In this document: positions 53,757-61,787 of the stretch, in pieces | Layout of the letters: each line of letters opens with the position of its first letter | How positions within the stretch are numbered: the stretch's first letter is position 1 | From: Streptomyces sulfonofaciens | Lineage (GTDB): Bacteria > Actinomycetota > Actinomycetes > Streptomycetales > Streptomycetaceae | Reading direction: 5' to 3' | Assembly (NCBI RefSeq): GCF_014656295.1 | Contig: NZ_BNCD01000009.1 | Location: 62,001-126,000 of the forward strand | Length of the DNA stretch: 64,000 nt | The notes under the pieces: model-generated | The model's database searches: none | Seen by the model: only the letters and a program-made list of their open reading frames with translations | Told to the model about the DNA's origin: nothing | Made by a program: the position numbers and the translations under genes

Positions 53757-54761
53757 TCACTCCCCCACCGGAACGGCGCGCGCGAAGCCGCCGTCCACCA
53801 TCAGGTCGGCCACGGTCCGAAGCTCCGGCGGGTTCCCCGCGAGACGGGCCAGAAAGGTGTCGAAGTCGTCGCCGCACGGCAGCAGCAGCCGGGCCACCCG
53901 GTCGGCCACCGCCCAGCCGTCCTGGTCGCGCGCGTCGTCGTACGCGCAGAACCACACCGAGCCCCGCCCCTCGCCCTTGACCTTCAGCGCGAGCAGACCG
54001 CCCTGCACGAAGGCGACACCGAGGTAGTCCTTGGTCAGGTGGTCGCGCAGGCACTTGTTCACGTACACCAGGTCGTCGACCGCCGCCTCGCCGCGCACCG
54101 TGAAGAACGGCTGGTCCACCAGCAGCCCCAGTTGGGCGTCGAGCGCCGCGCCCATCGGCGCGCAGCCCCCCGCGGCCTTCAGGAACGAGCGGTACGCCCC
54201 GGGCAGCCGGTACCCCAGGTCCTCCTCGATGCCCTGCACCTGCCGCTCCGGGACCGCGGTCCCGCGCTCCGGCAGCCCGAAGTGCGCGGGGCGGGAGTCC
54301 TGGAGCGGACGCGTGCCGCGCTTGTTCTGATCCACCGCGGCCGTCGCGAGGCCGCCGTGGTGCCGCAGCAGGGCCTTCACCTCGACGGGCACCAGCTCGA
54401 GGCGGCGCGAGGACGGCACGTGGTGCCAGGTCCAGCCGTGCGGGGTCGCCACCGGGGACCTGCCGGTCCACAGGTCATGGCCGCGCGCCGCGAGCGCGGC
54501 GTTCGCCGACACGTAGTCCGTCAGCCGCAGCTCGTCCACGCCGAAGCCCTCGGGGGGCTCCGCTATCTCGGCCGCGGCGCACGCGTAGGGCGAGAAGTCG
54601 GGATAACCCCGCTCGTCCACCCGAACACCCCTGGGGTGCCGGGCGGCCCGCACCGGATCCGGGAAGTGCACAACCTGCCCGGCGTACGCCGCATTAGGCG
54701 GTGCGGCGTGTCCCCCGGCCCGGGCGCCAGGCGCCCCAAGACCGAGCCGACCTGTCGTCAT
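53757..54761 (-). CDS. WHH-type HNH nuclease-like domain fused to SUKH (SMI1/KNR4) immunity domain
   Basis: 334 residues, no signal peptide. The first 150 residues include RGYPDFSPYACAAAEI, LRLTDYVSANAALAARGH and HGWTWHHVPSSRRLELVPVE ... LLRHHGG. This pattern (W-x-W-H-H, L-V-P, H-x-G-G) is that of the WHH subgroup of HNH toxin nucleases; the histidines are H113 and H114. From about 171, VPERQVQGIEEDLGYRLPGAYRSFLKAAGG ... FFTVRGEAAVDDLVYVN ... YLGVAFVQGG is a SUKH domain. So toxin-like and immunity-like domains sit in one chain. First gene of the minus-strand operon; the ATG at 54761 has AGGGGG upstream. The protein could be an immunity protein with a degenerate nuclease; activity is untested. 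Confidence 0.85.
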   Translation of the reverse strand: MTTGRLGLGAPGARAGGHAAPPNAAYAGQVVHFPDPVRAARHPRGVRVDERGYPDFSPYACAAAEIAEPPEGFGVDELRLTDYVSANAALAARGHDLWTGRSPVATPHGWTWHHVPSSRRLELVPVEVKALLRHHGGLATAAVDQNKRGTRPLQDSRPAHFGLPERGTAVPERQVQGIEEDLGYRLPGAYRSFLKAAGGCAPMGAALDAQLGLLVDQPFFTVRGEAAVDDLVYVNKCLRDHLTKDYLGVAFVQGGLLALKVKGEGRGSVWFCAYDDARDQDGWAVADRVARLLLPCGDDFDTFLARLAGNPPELRTVADLMVDGGFARAVPVGE

Positions 54762-54783
54762 GGCGGTAGCCCCCTGCTGCGTC

Positions 54784-54819
54784 CTGCTGTGTCAGTGCCT
54801 GCTGCTGTGTCAGTGCCTG
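54784..54819. repeat. 18-bp tandem duplication
   Basis: Unit ctgctgtgtcagtgcctg twice in a row, 23 bp upstream of the start of the WHH/SUKH gene, so within its likely leader. Confidence 0.8.
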
Positions 54820-54975
54820 CTGCGCCCAGCGCGTGCCAGGTCCCTGGTCTGCCGTCCACGCCGACCTCGCGTCCGCGCGGACCCTCCTCGTGTCCGCGCC
54901 CGCCGGTTACGCGGCCTCCCACGGATGACGACAGCCTAAGCCGTAGGGCCGCACCGGTCACCGGCCCTCCGTTTC

Positions 54976-54992
54976 GGTGACCTCCAGTCACC
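54976..54992. promoter_or_regulatory. perfect 17-bp palindrome in divergent promoter region
   Basis: GGTGAC-CTCCA-GTCACC. It lies between the two divergent toxin/immunity operons, 215 bp upstream of the WHH/SUKH gene and 163 bp upstream of the YwqJ-like gene. It could co-regulate both; the binding protein is unknown. Confidence 0.5.
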
Positions 54993-55154
54993 CGATGATG
55001 ACGGTGGGCCCCCTCATCAGCGTGTCGCAGGGGCTCAGCTTCCACACCGGCCGTCCCATTTGGCAGGCTGTCCCCGCAACTCGGGGGCGTGACACCTGCG
55101 GCGACTGCCGGAGTCACGGGGTCCACTGCCGGGGGCCGGGAGGGAAGCACCACC

Positions 55155-55751
55155 ATGCACACCGCACAAACGAATACGGGAACGGACCGGGGATCGGGAC
55201 TCAGCCGCCCCCGCGCCCACGTCCACCTGCCCGGCCAGGCCGCCGCAGGCTCCCGGCCCGGCGCTCCGGGCACCCCGGCAGCCCCCCAGGCCGGCCGGCG
55301 CGGCACCGCTTTCCACGCGCCCGTGCTCCGCCACCGCCGTGACGGCATCCTGCCCACGGTGGCCGCGGCGCTGTCCGTACGCGGCACCACGCTCACCGGC
55401 ACGGCCGCCCGCGGCGACCAGTCGCCCGTCCTGCACCCGCTCGTCCAGTCGTTCCTGGACGCCCTGCCGAGCGACCAGCGGGACCGTTTCACCGGGCGCT
55501 GCGCCGAGACGCTGCTCATCTCCCGCCGGCTCGGCACCGCGGACGCCGAGCGCAGCAAGCGCGCCCGCCGCAAGCCGATGTCCCCCTCCGAGGCACGCAA
55601 GGCGCTCAAGAACGCCAAGCTCACGGCCCGGCACATCCGCGAGGACGGCGACCCGCTGCACGGCAGCTTCGCCCACCCCTGCCGTGCCTGCACCGCACTC
55701 GCCGAGCACCTGGGGATCCGCGTCGTCGACCCCGCCGCACCGGAGGGCTGA
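55155..55751 (+). CDS. YwqJ-like deaminase
   Basis: 198 residues. After a 50-residue Pro/Gly-rich N-terminus, the zinc-dependent deaminase fold shows FTGRCAETLLISRRL (C116-A-E118) and SFAHPCRACTALAEHLGI (P175-C176-x-x-C179). This is the C/H-A-E ... P-C-x-x-C signature of YwqJ-family toxin deaminases. Between them lies a basic segment (ERSKRARRKPMSPSEARKALKNAK). No signal peptide or export domain. Such domains usually deaminate nucleic acids or nucleotides. The ATG at 55155 has GGGAGG about 11 bases upstream; a GTG at 55089 is also in frame. It is followed by a SUKH-3 gene on the same strand, the usual toxin-immunity pairing. Confidence 0.87.
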   Translation: MHTAQTNTGTDRGSGLSRPRAHVHLPGQAAAGSRPGAPGTPAAPQAGRRGTAFHAPVLRHRRDGILPTVAAALSVRGTTLTGTAARGDQSPVLHPLVQSFLDALPSDQRDRFTGRCAETLLISRRLGTADAERSKRARRKPMSPSEARKALKNAKLTARHIREDGDPLHGSFAHPCRACTALAEHLGIRVVDPAAPEG

Positions 55752-55929
55752 CGCCACCGCCCCCCGAACCCACGCCCGAGTGCGCCCGCCACGGGCGGCC
55801 GCCGCACGGCCGACCACAGCCCGCGCGCGCCGCGCGGCCAGTCCCGCCCGAGGGCCGGGGCCGCGGCCCGACCGCCGCAGCAGCCCCGCAGGCCCCACCG
55901 CCACGACGTCCGGAACGAAACAGCAACCG

Positions 55930-56445
55930 ATGCACCCCGATCGCTCCTCCACCACCCGCTTTCCCGTGCCCGTCGACGCCGCCCTGCGCGCAGCCGGCTG
56001 GCAGCCCGGGCGCTGGGACATCAAGCAGGCCGAGTACTGGGCCGACACCCTGCGCGCGCACAGCTCGCCCGCGGGCCACCAGCACGCGATCTTCCCGGCC
56101 GCGGTCGAGGCCTGGGCCGAGTTCGGCGGCCTCCACATCAGCCCGACGGGCCCCGGCAGCCGGGTCGCCCCCGCCGTGCTGCACCTGGACCCCCTGCACG
56201 GCCTCCACATGGCCCGCACCCTCGGCGACCTCGGGCGCGCGCTGGACACGGAGGTCTGCCCGCTCGGCCAGGAGGTCTCGGGCGCCGAGGACACCGGCGA
56301 GCCACAGGCCCTGCTGGCCATCGACAGCACGGGGCGCGTCTACAGCCTCGACCACAGTGGCGACTGGTACCTCGGCCCGGACCTCGACCACGCGCTCGCC
56401 ACCCTCATCTCGGGCACCGAGCCCCAGCGGCTCACCACCGGGTGA
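55930..56445 (+). CDS. SUKH-3 domain immunity protein
   Basis: 171 residues. The pattern FPVPVDAALRAAGWQPGRWD ... WADTLR ... AAVEAWAEFGGLHISPTGPG ... LARALGRALDTEVCPLG-type segments, ending in LLAIDSTGRVYSLDHSGDWYLGPDLDHALATLI, matches SUKH-3 proteins. These pair with deaminase toxins in polymorphic toxin systems and are thought to bind and inhibit them. It lies 178 bp downstream of the YwqJ-like gene. No clear ribosome site is visible before the ATG at 55930, so a start elsewhere is possible. Confidence 0.87.
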   Translation: MHPDRSSTTRFPVPVDAALRAAGWQPGRWDIKQAEYWADTLRAHSSPAGHQHAIFPAAVEAWAEFGGLHISPTGPGSRVAPAVLHLDPLHGLHMARTLGDLGRALDTEVCPLGQEVSGAEDTGEPQALLAIDSTGRVYSLDHSGDWYLGPDLDHALATLISGTEPQRLTTG

Positions 56446-56773
56446 GCCACGGGCCGGGCCCACCGGGTGCACCGGGCGAGCTGCGGTCCAGGCGCGACGA
56501 GACGTACGGCGCCGCCGGCCGCGTGGGGCGTACGGCATCCCGTCGGCCTCTTGACGGGCACTGGCGCGACCGCATCCTGACGGGGCCCGGCGCAAACCGC
56601 TGCCCCGGGGGGCCCGGTGCGCCCCGCCTCCTCCGAGGCCGGTACACCCCGCCTCCCCCGGAACCGGCACGGGTCGCGCCCCGCGGGAGCGGTACCCGGA
56701 CCAAGCCCCCAGTCCTCATAGCCCCAGTCCCCAGCCCCCAGCTCAGCTCCCAGCCCCCAAGCCTGCCAGCCCC
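56446..56773. other. intergenic region between convergent genes
   Basis: About 330 bp between the SUKH-3 gene and the end of the histidine kinase gene. It has short CCCCAG-type repeats near 56700-56770. No gene; terminator structure is likely but I see no single dominant stem. Confidence 0.4.
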
Positions 56774-58090
56774 CTACGAGGCCGGTATCACCGCGGACAC
56801 CCGGAACCCGCCCGCGTCCGTCGGCCCGGACACGAAGACGCCGCCCAGGGCCGACACCCGCTCCTTCATGCCCACCAGGCCGTTGCCCCCGCTCGGCAGC
56901 CGCGCGCTCTCGCCCTCGCCGTCCGGGACCGACTCGTTCTCCACCTGCATCGCGATCTCCGACCTGCGGCGCGCCAGCCGCACGTAGGTCTTCGCGCCCG
57001 CCGCGTGCTTGTGGACGTTCGTCAGCGCCTCCTGCACGACCCGGTACGCCGTCTGCTCCACCGCCGCCGGGTACCCGCGCTCCACGCCCTCCACCGACAG
57101 CTCCACCACCATGCCCGCGACCCGGGACTGGTCCACCAGTTCGTCCAGCTCGGCGAGTGTCGGCCCGTCCTGCGCGGCGTCCGCCGACCGGTCGCCCACC
57201 GCACGGGAGGCCGCGGCTGCCGCCGCCGCGCCCACCGCGGCCAGCGGGACCGGCTCGTGGTGCGCGAGGCTCTCCCCCGCGCGCAGCACGCCCAGCATCG
57301 ACCGCAGCTCCGTCAGCGCCTGGCGGCCCATGTCCCCGACGATCGCGGCGTTCTTCACCGCCTTCTCGGGGTCCTTGCGCGCCACCGCCTGCAACGCCGC
57401 GGCGTGCACCACCATCAGGCTCACCCGGTGCGCCACGACGTCGTGCATCTCACGGGCGATCCGGGTCCGCTCCTCGCCCCGCGCCCACTCCGCGCGCTCC
57501 TCCGCACGCTCCGCGAGCAACTGGAGCTCCCGCTCCAGCGAGTCCGCGCGCTCCCGCAGGCTCTCCATCAGCCGCCTGCGCGCCCCCACATACAGGCCGA
57601 GCAGCACCGGAGGCGCGGTGACCCCGAGCGATGTGGTGATGGCGAGGAAGGGGACGAACCAGTCGCCGATGGTCAGATGCCCGTGCCCCACGTCCTGCCG
57701 GGCCCGCACAAAGGTCACGATCATGGTGCCCGCGAGCGACATGCCCGCCAGCGCACCGATGATGCGCCGCGGCAGTTCGCAGGCCGCGAGCGTGTAGAGC
57801 CCCACGAGGCCCATCACGAAGCCCATCTGGGCCGGCGTCACCGCGATCGACACCAGCACGACCGCGATCGGCCAGCGCCGCCGCACCACGAGTACCGAGC
57901 CCGCGAGGAGGCCGAAAACCACCCCTACAGGAACCGGTAGTCCCGCATCCCCCGAGAAGTCGATCCCCTCGGCCCCGCACTCCAGGGCCGACACCAGCCC
58001 CAGCCCCACGTCCAGTACCGCACTGCGCCGACGCGCCCACCACCACGGCCCTCCCCGGGCCGTGGCGCGGTTTTCCCCCGTCGTGGTCAT
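56774..58090 (-). CDS. sensor histidine kinase, NarL/DesK-type (HisKA_3)
   Basis: 438 residues. Five or so membrane helices occupy residues 23-170. A coiled linker (RRLMESLRERADSLERELQLLAERAEERAEWARGEE) leads to the HisKA_3 box RIAREMHDVVAHRVSLMVV with phospho-accepting H216. The HATPase domain follows, with TAYRVVQEALTNVHKHA (N box) and SGGNGLVGMKERVSALGG (G box). No response regulator gene is adjacent, and the downstream neighbour is convergent, so it is an orphan kinase in this window. The signal is unknown. Confidence 0.93.
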   Translation of the reverse strand: MTTTGENRATARGGPWWWARRRSAVLDVGLGLVSALECGAEGIDFSGDAGLPVPVGVVFGLLAGSVLVVRRRWPIAVVLVSIAVTPAQMGFVMGLVGLYTLAACELPRRIIGALAGMSLAGTMIVTFVRARQDVGHGHLTIGDWFVPFLAITTSLGVTAPPVLLGLYVGARRRLMESLRERADSLERELQLLAERAEERAEWARGEERTRIAREMHDVVAHRVSLMVVHAAALQAVARKDPEKAVKNAAIVGDMGRQALTELRSMLGVLRAGESLAHHEPVPLAAVGAAAAAAASRAVGDRSADAAQDGPTLAELDELVDQSRVAGMVVELSVEGVERGYPAAVEQTAYRVVQEALTNVHKHAAGAKTYVRLARRRSEIAMQVENESVPDGEGESARLPSGGNGLVGMKERVSALGGVFVSGPTDAGGFRVSAVIPAS

Positions 58091-58636
58091 GCCCCCAGCG
58101 TACGGGCGCGGGGGGCTGCTTCTTCGAGGGGTTTTCCCCGGCGTGGCGGTGTGCGCCCGGACACGGACGCACACACGAGGCATGCGATCTCGCCACGGCG
58201 AGGACGCGTTCGACGAGTCCGGGCCCGCGCCCAACCGCCCCGCCCCCACCACCAGGCACCCCCACCACCAGGCACCCCCGCGCCCGGCACCCGGCACCCG
58301 GCACCCGGCAACACCCCCGCAGCGCCCGGCCCCGCAAACCGACGGCACCCGCCCAGCGGCGCACGCCACCCAGCCGCATGCCGCCTCCCGCACGACACGG
58401 ACACACCCCGCACCGCACCGCGACACGGACGCACCACGCACCGCACCACGACACGGACACACCCCGACCGCCCCATCCACCCGGCCACCCCGGCCGCCCC
58501 ACCCACCCCATGACCACGCACACCGCGCCCCGCAACCGCCCGCACCACCACACGGCGGCCCCCACCCCCACACAAGGAGGCCACGTGCACCGTCGCACGG
58601 AGGGCATCCGGTACGGCATAGTGGTGGAAGCTCGAC
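58091..58636. other. intergenic region rich in short repeats
   Basis: About 545 bp of C-rich sequence between the kinase and tRNA-Gln, with duplicated segments (ccaccaccaggcacc near 58246-58275, a cggcacc run near 58284-58310) and the 28-bp triplicate. No supportable gene. Confidence 0.5.
58391..58474. repeat. 28-bp tandem repeat, three copies
   Basis: Copies at 58391-58418, 58419-58446 and 58447-58474, beginning cacgacacggacacaccccg, with a few differences. Located in non-coding sequence upstream of tRNA-Gln. Confidence 0.85.
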
Positions 58637-58666
58637 TCGACAACCCGGCCCAATGTCCGGTTTAGT
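58637..58666 (+). promoter_or_regulatory. tRNA-Gln promoter
   Basis: TCGACA (58637-58642), 18 bases, TTTAGT (58661-58666); the tRNA begins ten bases after the -10. Confidence 0.5.
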
Positions 58667-58675
58667 GGAGTCTGA

Positions 58676-58750
58676 TCCCCTGTGGTGTAATTGGCAGCAC
58701 TGCGGTTTTTGGTGCCGTATGTCCAGGTTCAAGTCCTGGCGGGGGAGCCA
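58676..58750 (+). tRNA. tRNA-Gln(UUG)
   Basis: 75 nt with encoded CCA. Acceptor TCCCCTG/CGGGGGA, D-arm with GTAATTGGCAGCAC, anticodon loop TTTTGGT giving anticodon UUG (codon CAA), T-arm CCAGGTTCAAGTCCTGG. It lies 131 bp upstream of glmU on the same strand. Confidence 0.94.
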
Positions 58751-58881
58751 TGCGGTCCGGGTCCCGGCCTTCCAGGTCGGGACCCGCTTCCGTTTCCGGC
58801 CCCCTTCGCCCCGGTATCCTGCGGATGTCCCCAGCCGAAACACCTGGACGTCCCCCGCACCCCCAGTCGAAGGGCAGTCTT

Positions 58882-60510
58882 GTGAGCGCCATCGATCCCC
58901 GAGTTCCTGGCTCCGCTCGAACAGGGGAGACCCCGCCGGCAGCCGTCGTCGTCCTCGCCGCCGGCGAGGGCACCCGCATGAGGTCGGCGACTCCGAAGGT
59001 CCTGCACGACATCTGCGGCCGCTCGCTGGTCGGGCACGTGCTCGCGGCGGCGCGGGAGTTGGAGCCCGAGCAGGTGGTCGTCGTGGTCGGCCACGGCCGC
59101 GAGCAGGTGGCGGCGCACTGCGCCGCGGTGGACCCGGCGGCCAGGACGGCGGTGCAGCACGAGCAGCGGGGCACGGGCCACGCGGTGCGGGTCGGCCTGG
59201 AGGAGCTGCACGGCACGCGGGCCGATGCGGCGGGCGCGGCGGCGAACGGGTCGGGCGCCGTGCCCGCCGTCGCGGGCACGGTGGTCGTCGTGTGCGGCGA
59301 CACCCCGCTGCTCACCGGGGAAACGCTTCAGCGGCTGGCCTGGGCGCACACCGCCGACGGCAACGCGGTGACGGTGCTCACGGCCCGGGTGCCGGACGCC
59401 ACCGGCTACGGCCGGATCGTGCGGGACGAGGCGTCCGGCGCGGTGCTGGCGATCGTGGAGCACAAGGATGCGACCGAGGAGCAGCGGGAGATCCAGGAGA
59501 TCAACTCCGGGGTGTTCGCGTTCGACGGCCGGCTGCTCGCGGAGGCACTGGGGCGGGTGCGCGCGGACAACAGCCAGGGTGAGGAGTACCTGACCGACGT
59601 GCTGGGGATCCTGCGGGCGCAGGGGCACCGGGTGGGCGCCGCGGTGGCCGACGACCACCGGGAGATCGTGGGGATCAACAACCGCGTGCAGCTCGCCGAG
59701 GCCCGGCGGATCCTGAACGACCGCCTGCTGGAACGGGCGATGCTCGCGGGCGTGACGGTCGTGGACCCGGCGTCGACCTGGGTGGACGCCACCGTCACCT
59801 TCGGCCAGGACGTGATCGTGCACCCCGGCACGCAGCTCATCGGCGCCACGCATCTCGCGGAGGGCTGCGAGGTGGGCCCGCACTCGCGCCTCACCGACAC
59901 GCTGGTGGGCGCGGGGGCCCGGGTGCACACGGCGGTCACGGACGCCGCGGAGGTCGGCGCGGGAGCGTCGGTGGGCCCGTACGCGTACCTGCGTCCCGGC
60001 ACGCGGATGGGGCCGAAGGCGAAGGCCGGCACGTACGTGGAGATGAAGAACGCCTCGATCGGCGAGGGCACGAAGGTGCCGCACCTGTCGTACGTGGGCG
60101 ACGCGACGATCGGCGCGTTCACCAACATCGGCGCGGCGAGCGTCTTCGTGAACTACGACGGTCAGGAGAAGCATCACACGACCGTGGGGTCGCATTGTCG
60201 TACCGGTTCGGACAATATGTTTGTGGCCCCGGTGACGGTTGGTGACGGTGCATACACGGCCGCGGGGTCGGTGATCACGAAGAACGTGCCGCCGGGCGCA
60301 CTGGCGGTGGCACGCGGCCAGCAGCGGAACATCGACGGCTGGGTGGAGCGCAAGCGCCCGGGCAGCGCGGCGGCGAAGGCCGCCGAGGCGGCCCAGGACG
60401 CGGCGCCGGGTGAGCAGGCACCGGAGTCCGCGCGGTCCGCGGGCGCCGGCGGAGCGGAGGCGGCCCGGGCGGCGGGCGGCACCGGAGGCGGCTCGGACAA
60501 CGGCGTCTGA
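58882..60510 (+). CDS. glmU: bifunctional UDP-N-acetylglucosamine pyrophosphorylase/glucosamine-1-phosphate N-acetyltransferase
   Basis: 542 residues that make UDP-GlcNAc for peptidoglycan. The N-terminal uridyltransferase domain shows VVLAAGEGTRMRSATPKVLH, QRGTGHAV and VVCGDTPLL. From about 290, the left-handed beta-helix acetyltransferase has hexapeptide repeats and the conserved YLRPGTRMGPKAKAGTYVEMKN and FVNYDGQEKHHTTVGSHCRTG. A disordered Ala/Gly-rich tail of about 60 residues (AAAKAAEAAQDAAPGE ...) extends beyond the usual end. The GTG at 58882 follows AAGGG. Confidence 0.97.
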   Translation: MSAIDPRVPGSARTGETPPAAVVVLAAGEGTRMRSATPKVLHDICGRSLVGHVLAAARELEPEQVVVVVGHGREQVAAHCAAVDPAARTAVQHEQRGTGHAVRVGLEELHGTRADAAGAAANGSGAVPAVAGTVVVVCGDTPLLTGETLQRLAWAHTADGNAVTVLTARVPDATGYGRIVRDEASGAVLAIVEHKDATEEQREIQEINSGVFAFDGRLLAEALGRVRADNSQGEEYLTDVLGILRAQGHRVGAAVADDHREIVGINNRVQLAEARRILNDRLLERAMLAGVTVVDPASTWVDATVTFGQDVIVHPGTQLIGATHLAEGCEVGPHSRLTDTLVGAGARVHTAVTDAAEVGAGASVGPYAYLRPGTRMGPKAKAGTYVEMKNASIGEGTKVPHLSYVGDATIGAFTNIGAASVFVNYDGQEKHHTTVGSHCRTGSDNMFVAPVTVGDGAYTAAGSVITKNVPPGALAVARGQQRNIDGWVERKRPGSAAAKAAEAAQDAAPGEQAPESARSAGAGGAEAARAAGGTGGGSDNGV

Positions 60511-60616
60511 GAGCCGGCTCCCGAGAGCCCGGGTCGGTGTCGGAGTGGAAGGTGCGGCGGCGGCCCCGAACCCTGTGGGTCGCCTGGAATCGGTCGAACG
60601 CTGCCGGAAGCTGATG

Positions 60617-60641
60617 GGAACTGTCCGAAAATTGGTGCGTC
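60617..60641 (+). promoter_or_regulatory. ECF-sigma-type promoter candidate upstream of prs
   Basis: GGAAC (60617-60621), 16 bases, CGTC (60638-60641), the general ECF sigma pattern, 141 bp before the prs start. The sigma factor cannot be named from this alone. Confidence 0.4.
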
Positions 60642-60781
60642 AAAGGCGGCGTACCGTGTTACGTGCACAAACGCGGGGGCTTGGGGGTGTCCCCTGAGCA
60701 CACCGCGGCTGGCTCGTCGCTGAGGGACGCGATCGGGTGCAGCAGTCTGACAACCCAGAGAGACGCCGAGGAGACGGTGCT

Positions 60782-61756
60782 GTGACCGGGATCAAGACGA
60801 CGGGCGAGAAGAAGCTGATGTTCTTCTCCGGCCGCGCCCACCCTGAGTTGGCCCAGGAGGTGGCCCATCAGCTCGGTGTCGGGATGGTGCCGACGAAGGC
60901 CTTCGACTTCGCCAACGGCGAGATCTACGTCCGCTACCAGGAGTCGGCTCGTGGCGCCGACTGCTTTCTGATCCAGAGCCACACGGCGCCGATCAACAAG
61001 TGGATCATGGAGCAGTTGATCATGATCGATGCTCTGAAGCGGGCCTCCGCGCGGAGCATCACGGTGATCGTGCCCTTCTACGGATACGCGCGGCAGGACA
61101 AGAAGCACCGCGGGCGCGAGCCGATCTCGGCCCGGCTGGTGGCCGACCTGATGAAGACGGCGGGCGCGGACCGGATCCTCACGGTCGACCTGCACACCGA
61201 CCAGATCCAGGGGTTCTTCGACGGCCCCGTCGACCACCTCTTCGCACTGCCGATCCTGGCCGACTACGTGGGGGCCAAGGTCGACCGGGACAAGCTGACG
61301 GTGGTCTCGCCGGACGCGGGCCGGGTACGGGTCGCCGACCGCTGGTGCGACCGCCTCGGAGCGCCCCTGGCGATCGTGCACAAGCGCCGGGACAAGGACG
61401 TGGCGAACCAGGTCACGGTGCACGAGGTGGTCGGCGACGTCGCGGACCGGGTGTGCGTCCTGGTCGACGACATGATCGACACCGGAGGCACGATCTGCGC
61501 CGCGGCCGACGCGCTCTTCGCGCACGGCGCGGCGGACGTGATCGTGACGGCCACGCACGGTGTGCTGTCCGGACCGGCGGCCGACCGGCTGAAGAACTCG
61601 AAGGTCAGCGAGTTCGTCTTCACCGACACGCTGCCGACCCCGAGCGAGCTGGAACTGGACAAGATCACGGTCCTGTCGATCGCGCCGACCATCGCCACGG
61701 CGTGCCGCGAGGTCTTCGAGGACGGCTCCGTGACCAGTCTCTTCGAGGAGCAGTGA
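60782..61756 (+). CDS. prs: ribose-phosphate pyrophosphokinase (PRPP synthetase)
   Basis: 324 residues converting ribose 5-phosphate and ATP to PRPP, the precursor of purines, pyrimidines, histidine and tryptophan. Motifs: FFSGRAHPELAQEVAHQLGV at the N-terminus, FANGEIYVRY, YGYARQDKKHRGREPIS (ATP binding), VDLHTDQIQGFFDGPVDHL (divalent cation/ribose) and the PRPP loop VCVLVDDMIDTGGTI. The GTG at 60782 has GAGGAGA upstream. It follows glmU by 271 bp and is ended by a GC-rich hairpin. Confidence 0.97.
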   Translation: MTGIKTTGEKKLMFFSGRAHPELAQEVAHQLGVGMVPTKAFDFANGEIYVRYQESARGADCFLIQSHTAPINKWIMEQLIMIDALKRASARSITVIVPFYGYARQDKKHRGREPISARLVADLMKTAGADRILTVDLHTDQIQGFFDGPVDHLFALPILADYVGAKVDRDKLTVVSPDAGRVRVADRWCDRLGAPLAIVHKRRDKDVANQVTVHEVVGDVADRVCVLVDDMIDTGGTICAAADALFAHGAADVIVTATHGVLSGPAADRLKNSKVSEFVFTDTLPTPSELELDKITVLSIAPTIATACREVFEDGSVTSLFEEQ

Positions 61757-61760
61757 GACC

Positions 61761-61787
61761 CCGGCGGCGGCCCGGCGCCGCCGCCGG
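61761..61787 (+). terminator. terminator hairpin after prs
   Basis: CCGGCGGCGG (61761-61770) pairs with 61778-61787 around a 7-nt loop, followed a few bases later by a short T-run (61799-61804). Starts 5 bp after the stop codon. Confidence 0.65.

Noticed and set aside
58391..58474. CRISPR array
   Set aside because: The copies are directly adjacent with no unique spacers, and no cas genes occur in the window. The same holds for the repeats at 8105, 21421 and 26503.
58091..58843. Upstream extension of the histidine kinase frame
   Set aside because: It crosses the tRNA-Gln gene and repeat-rich spacer and contains no domain; the kinase starts near 58090.
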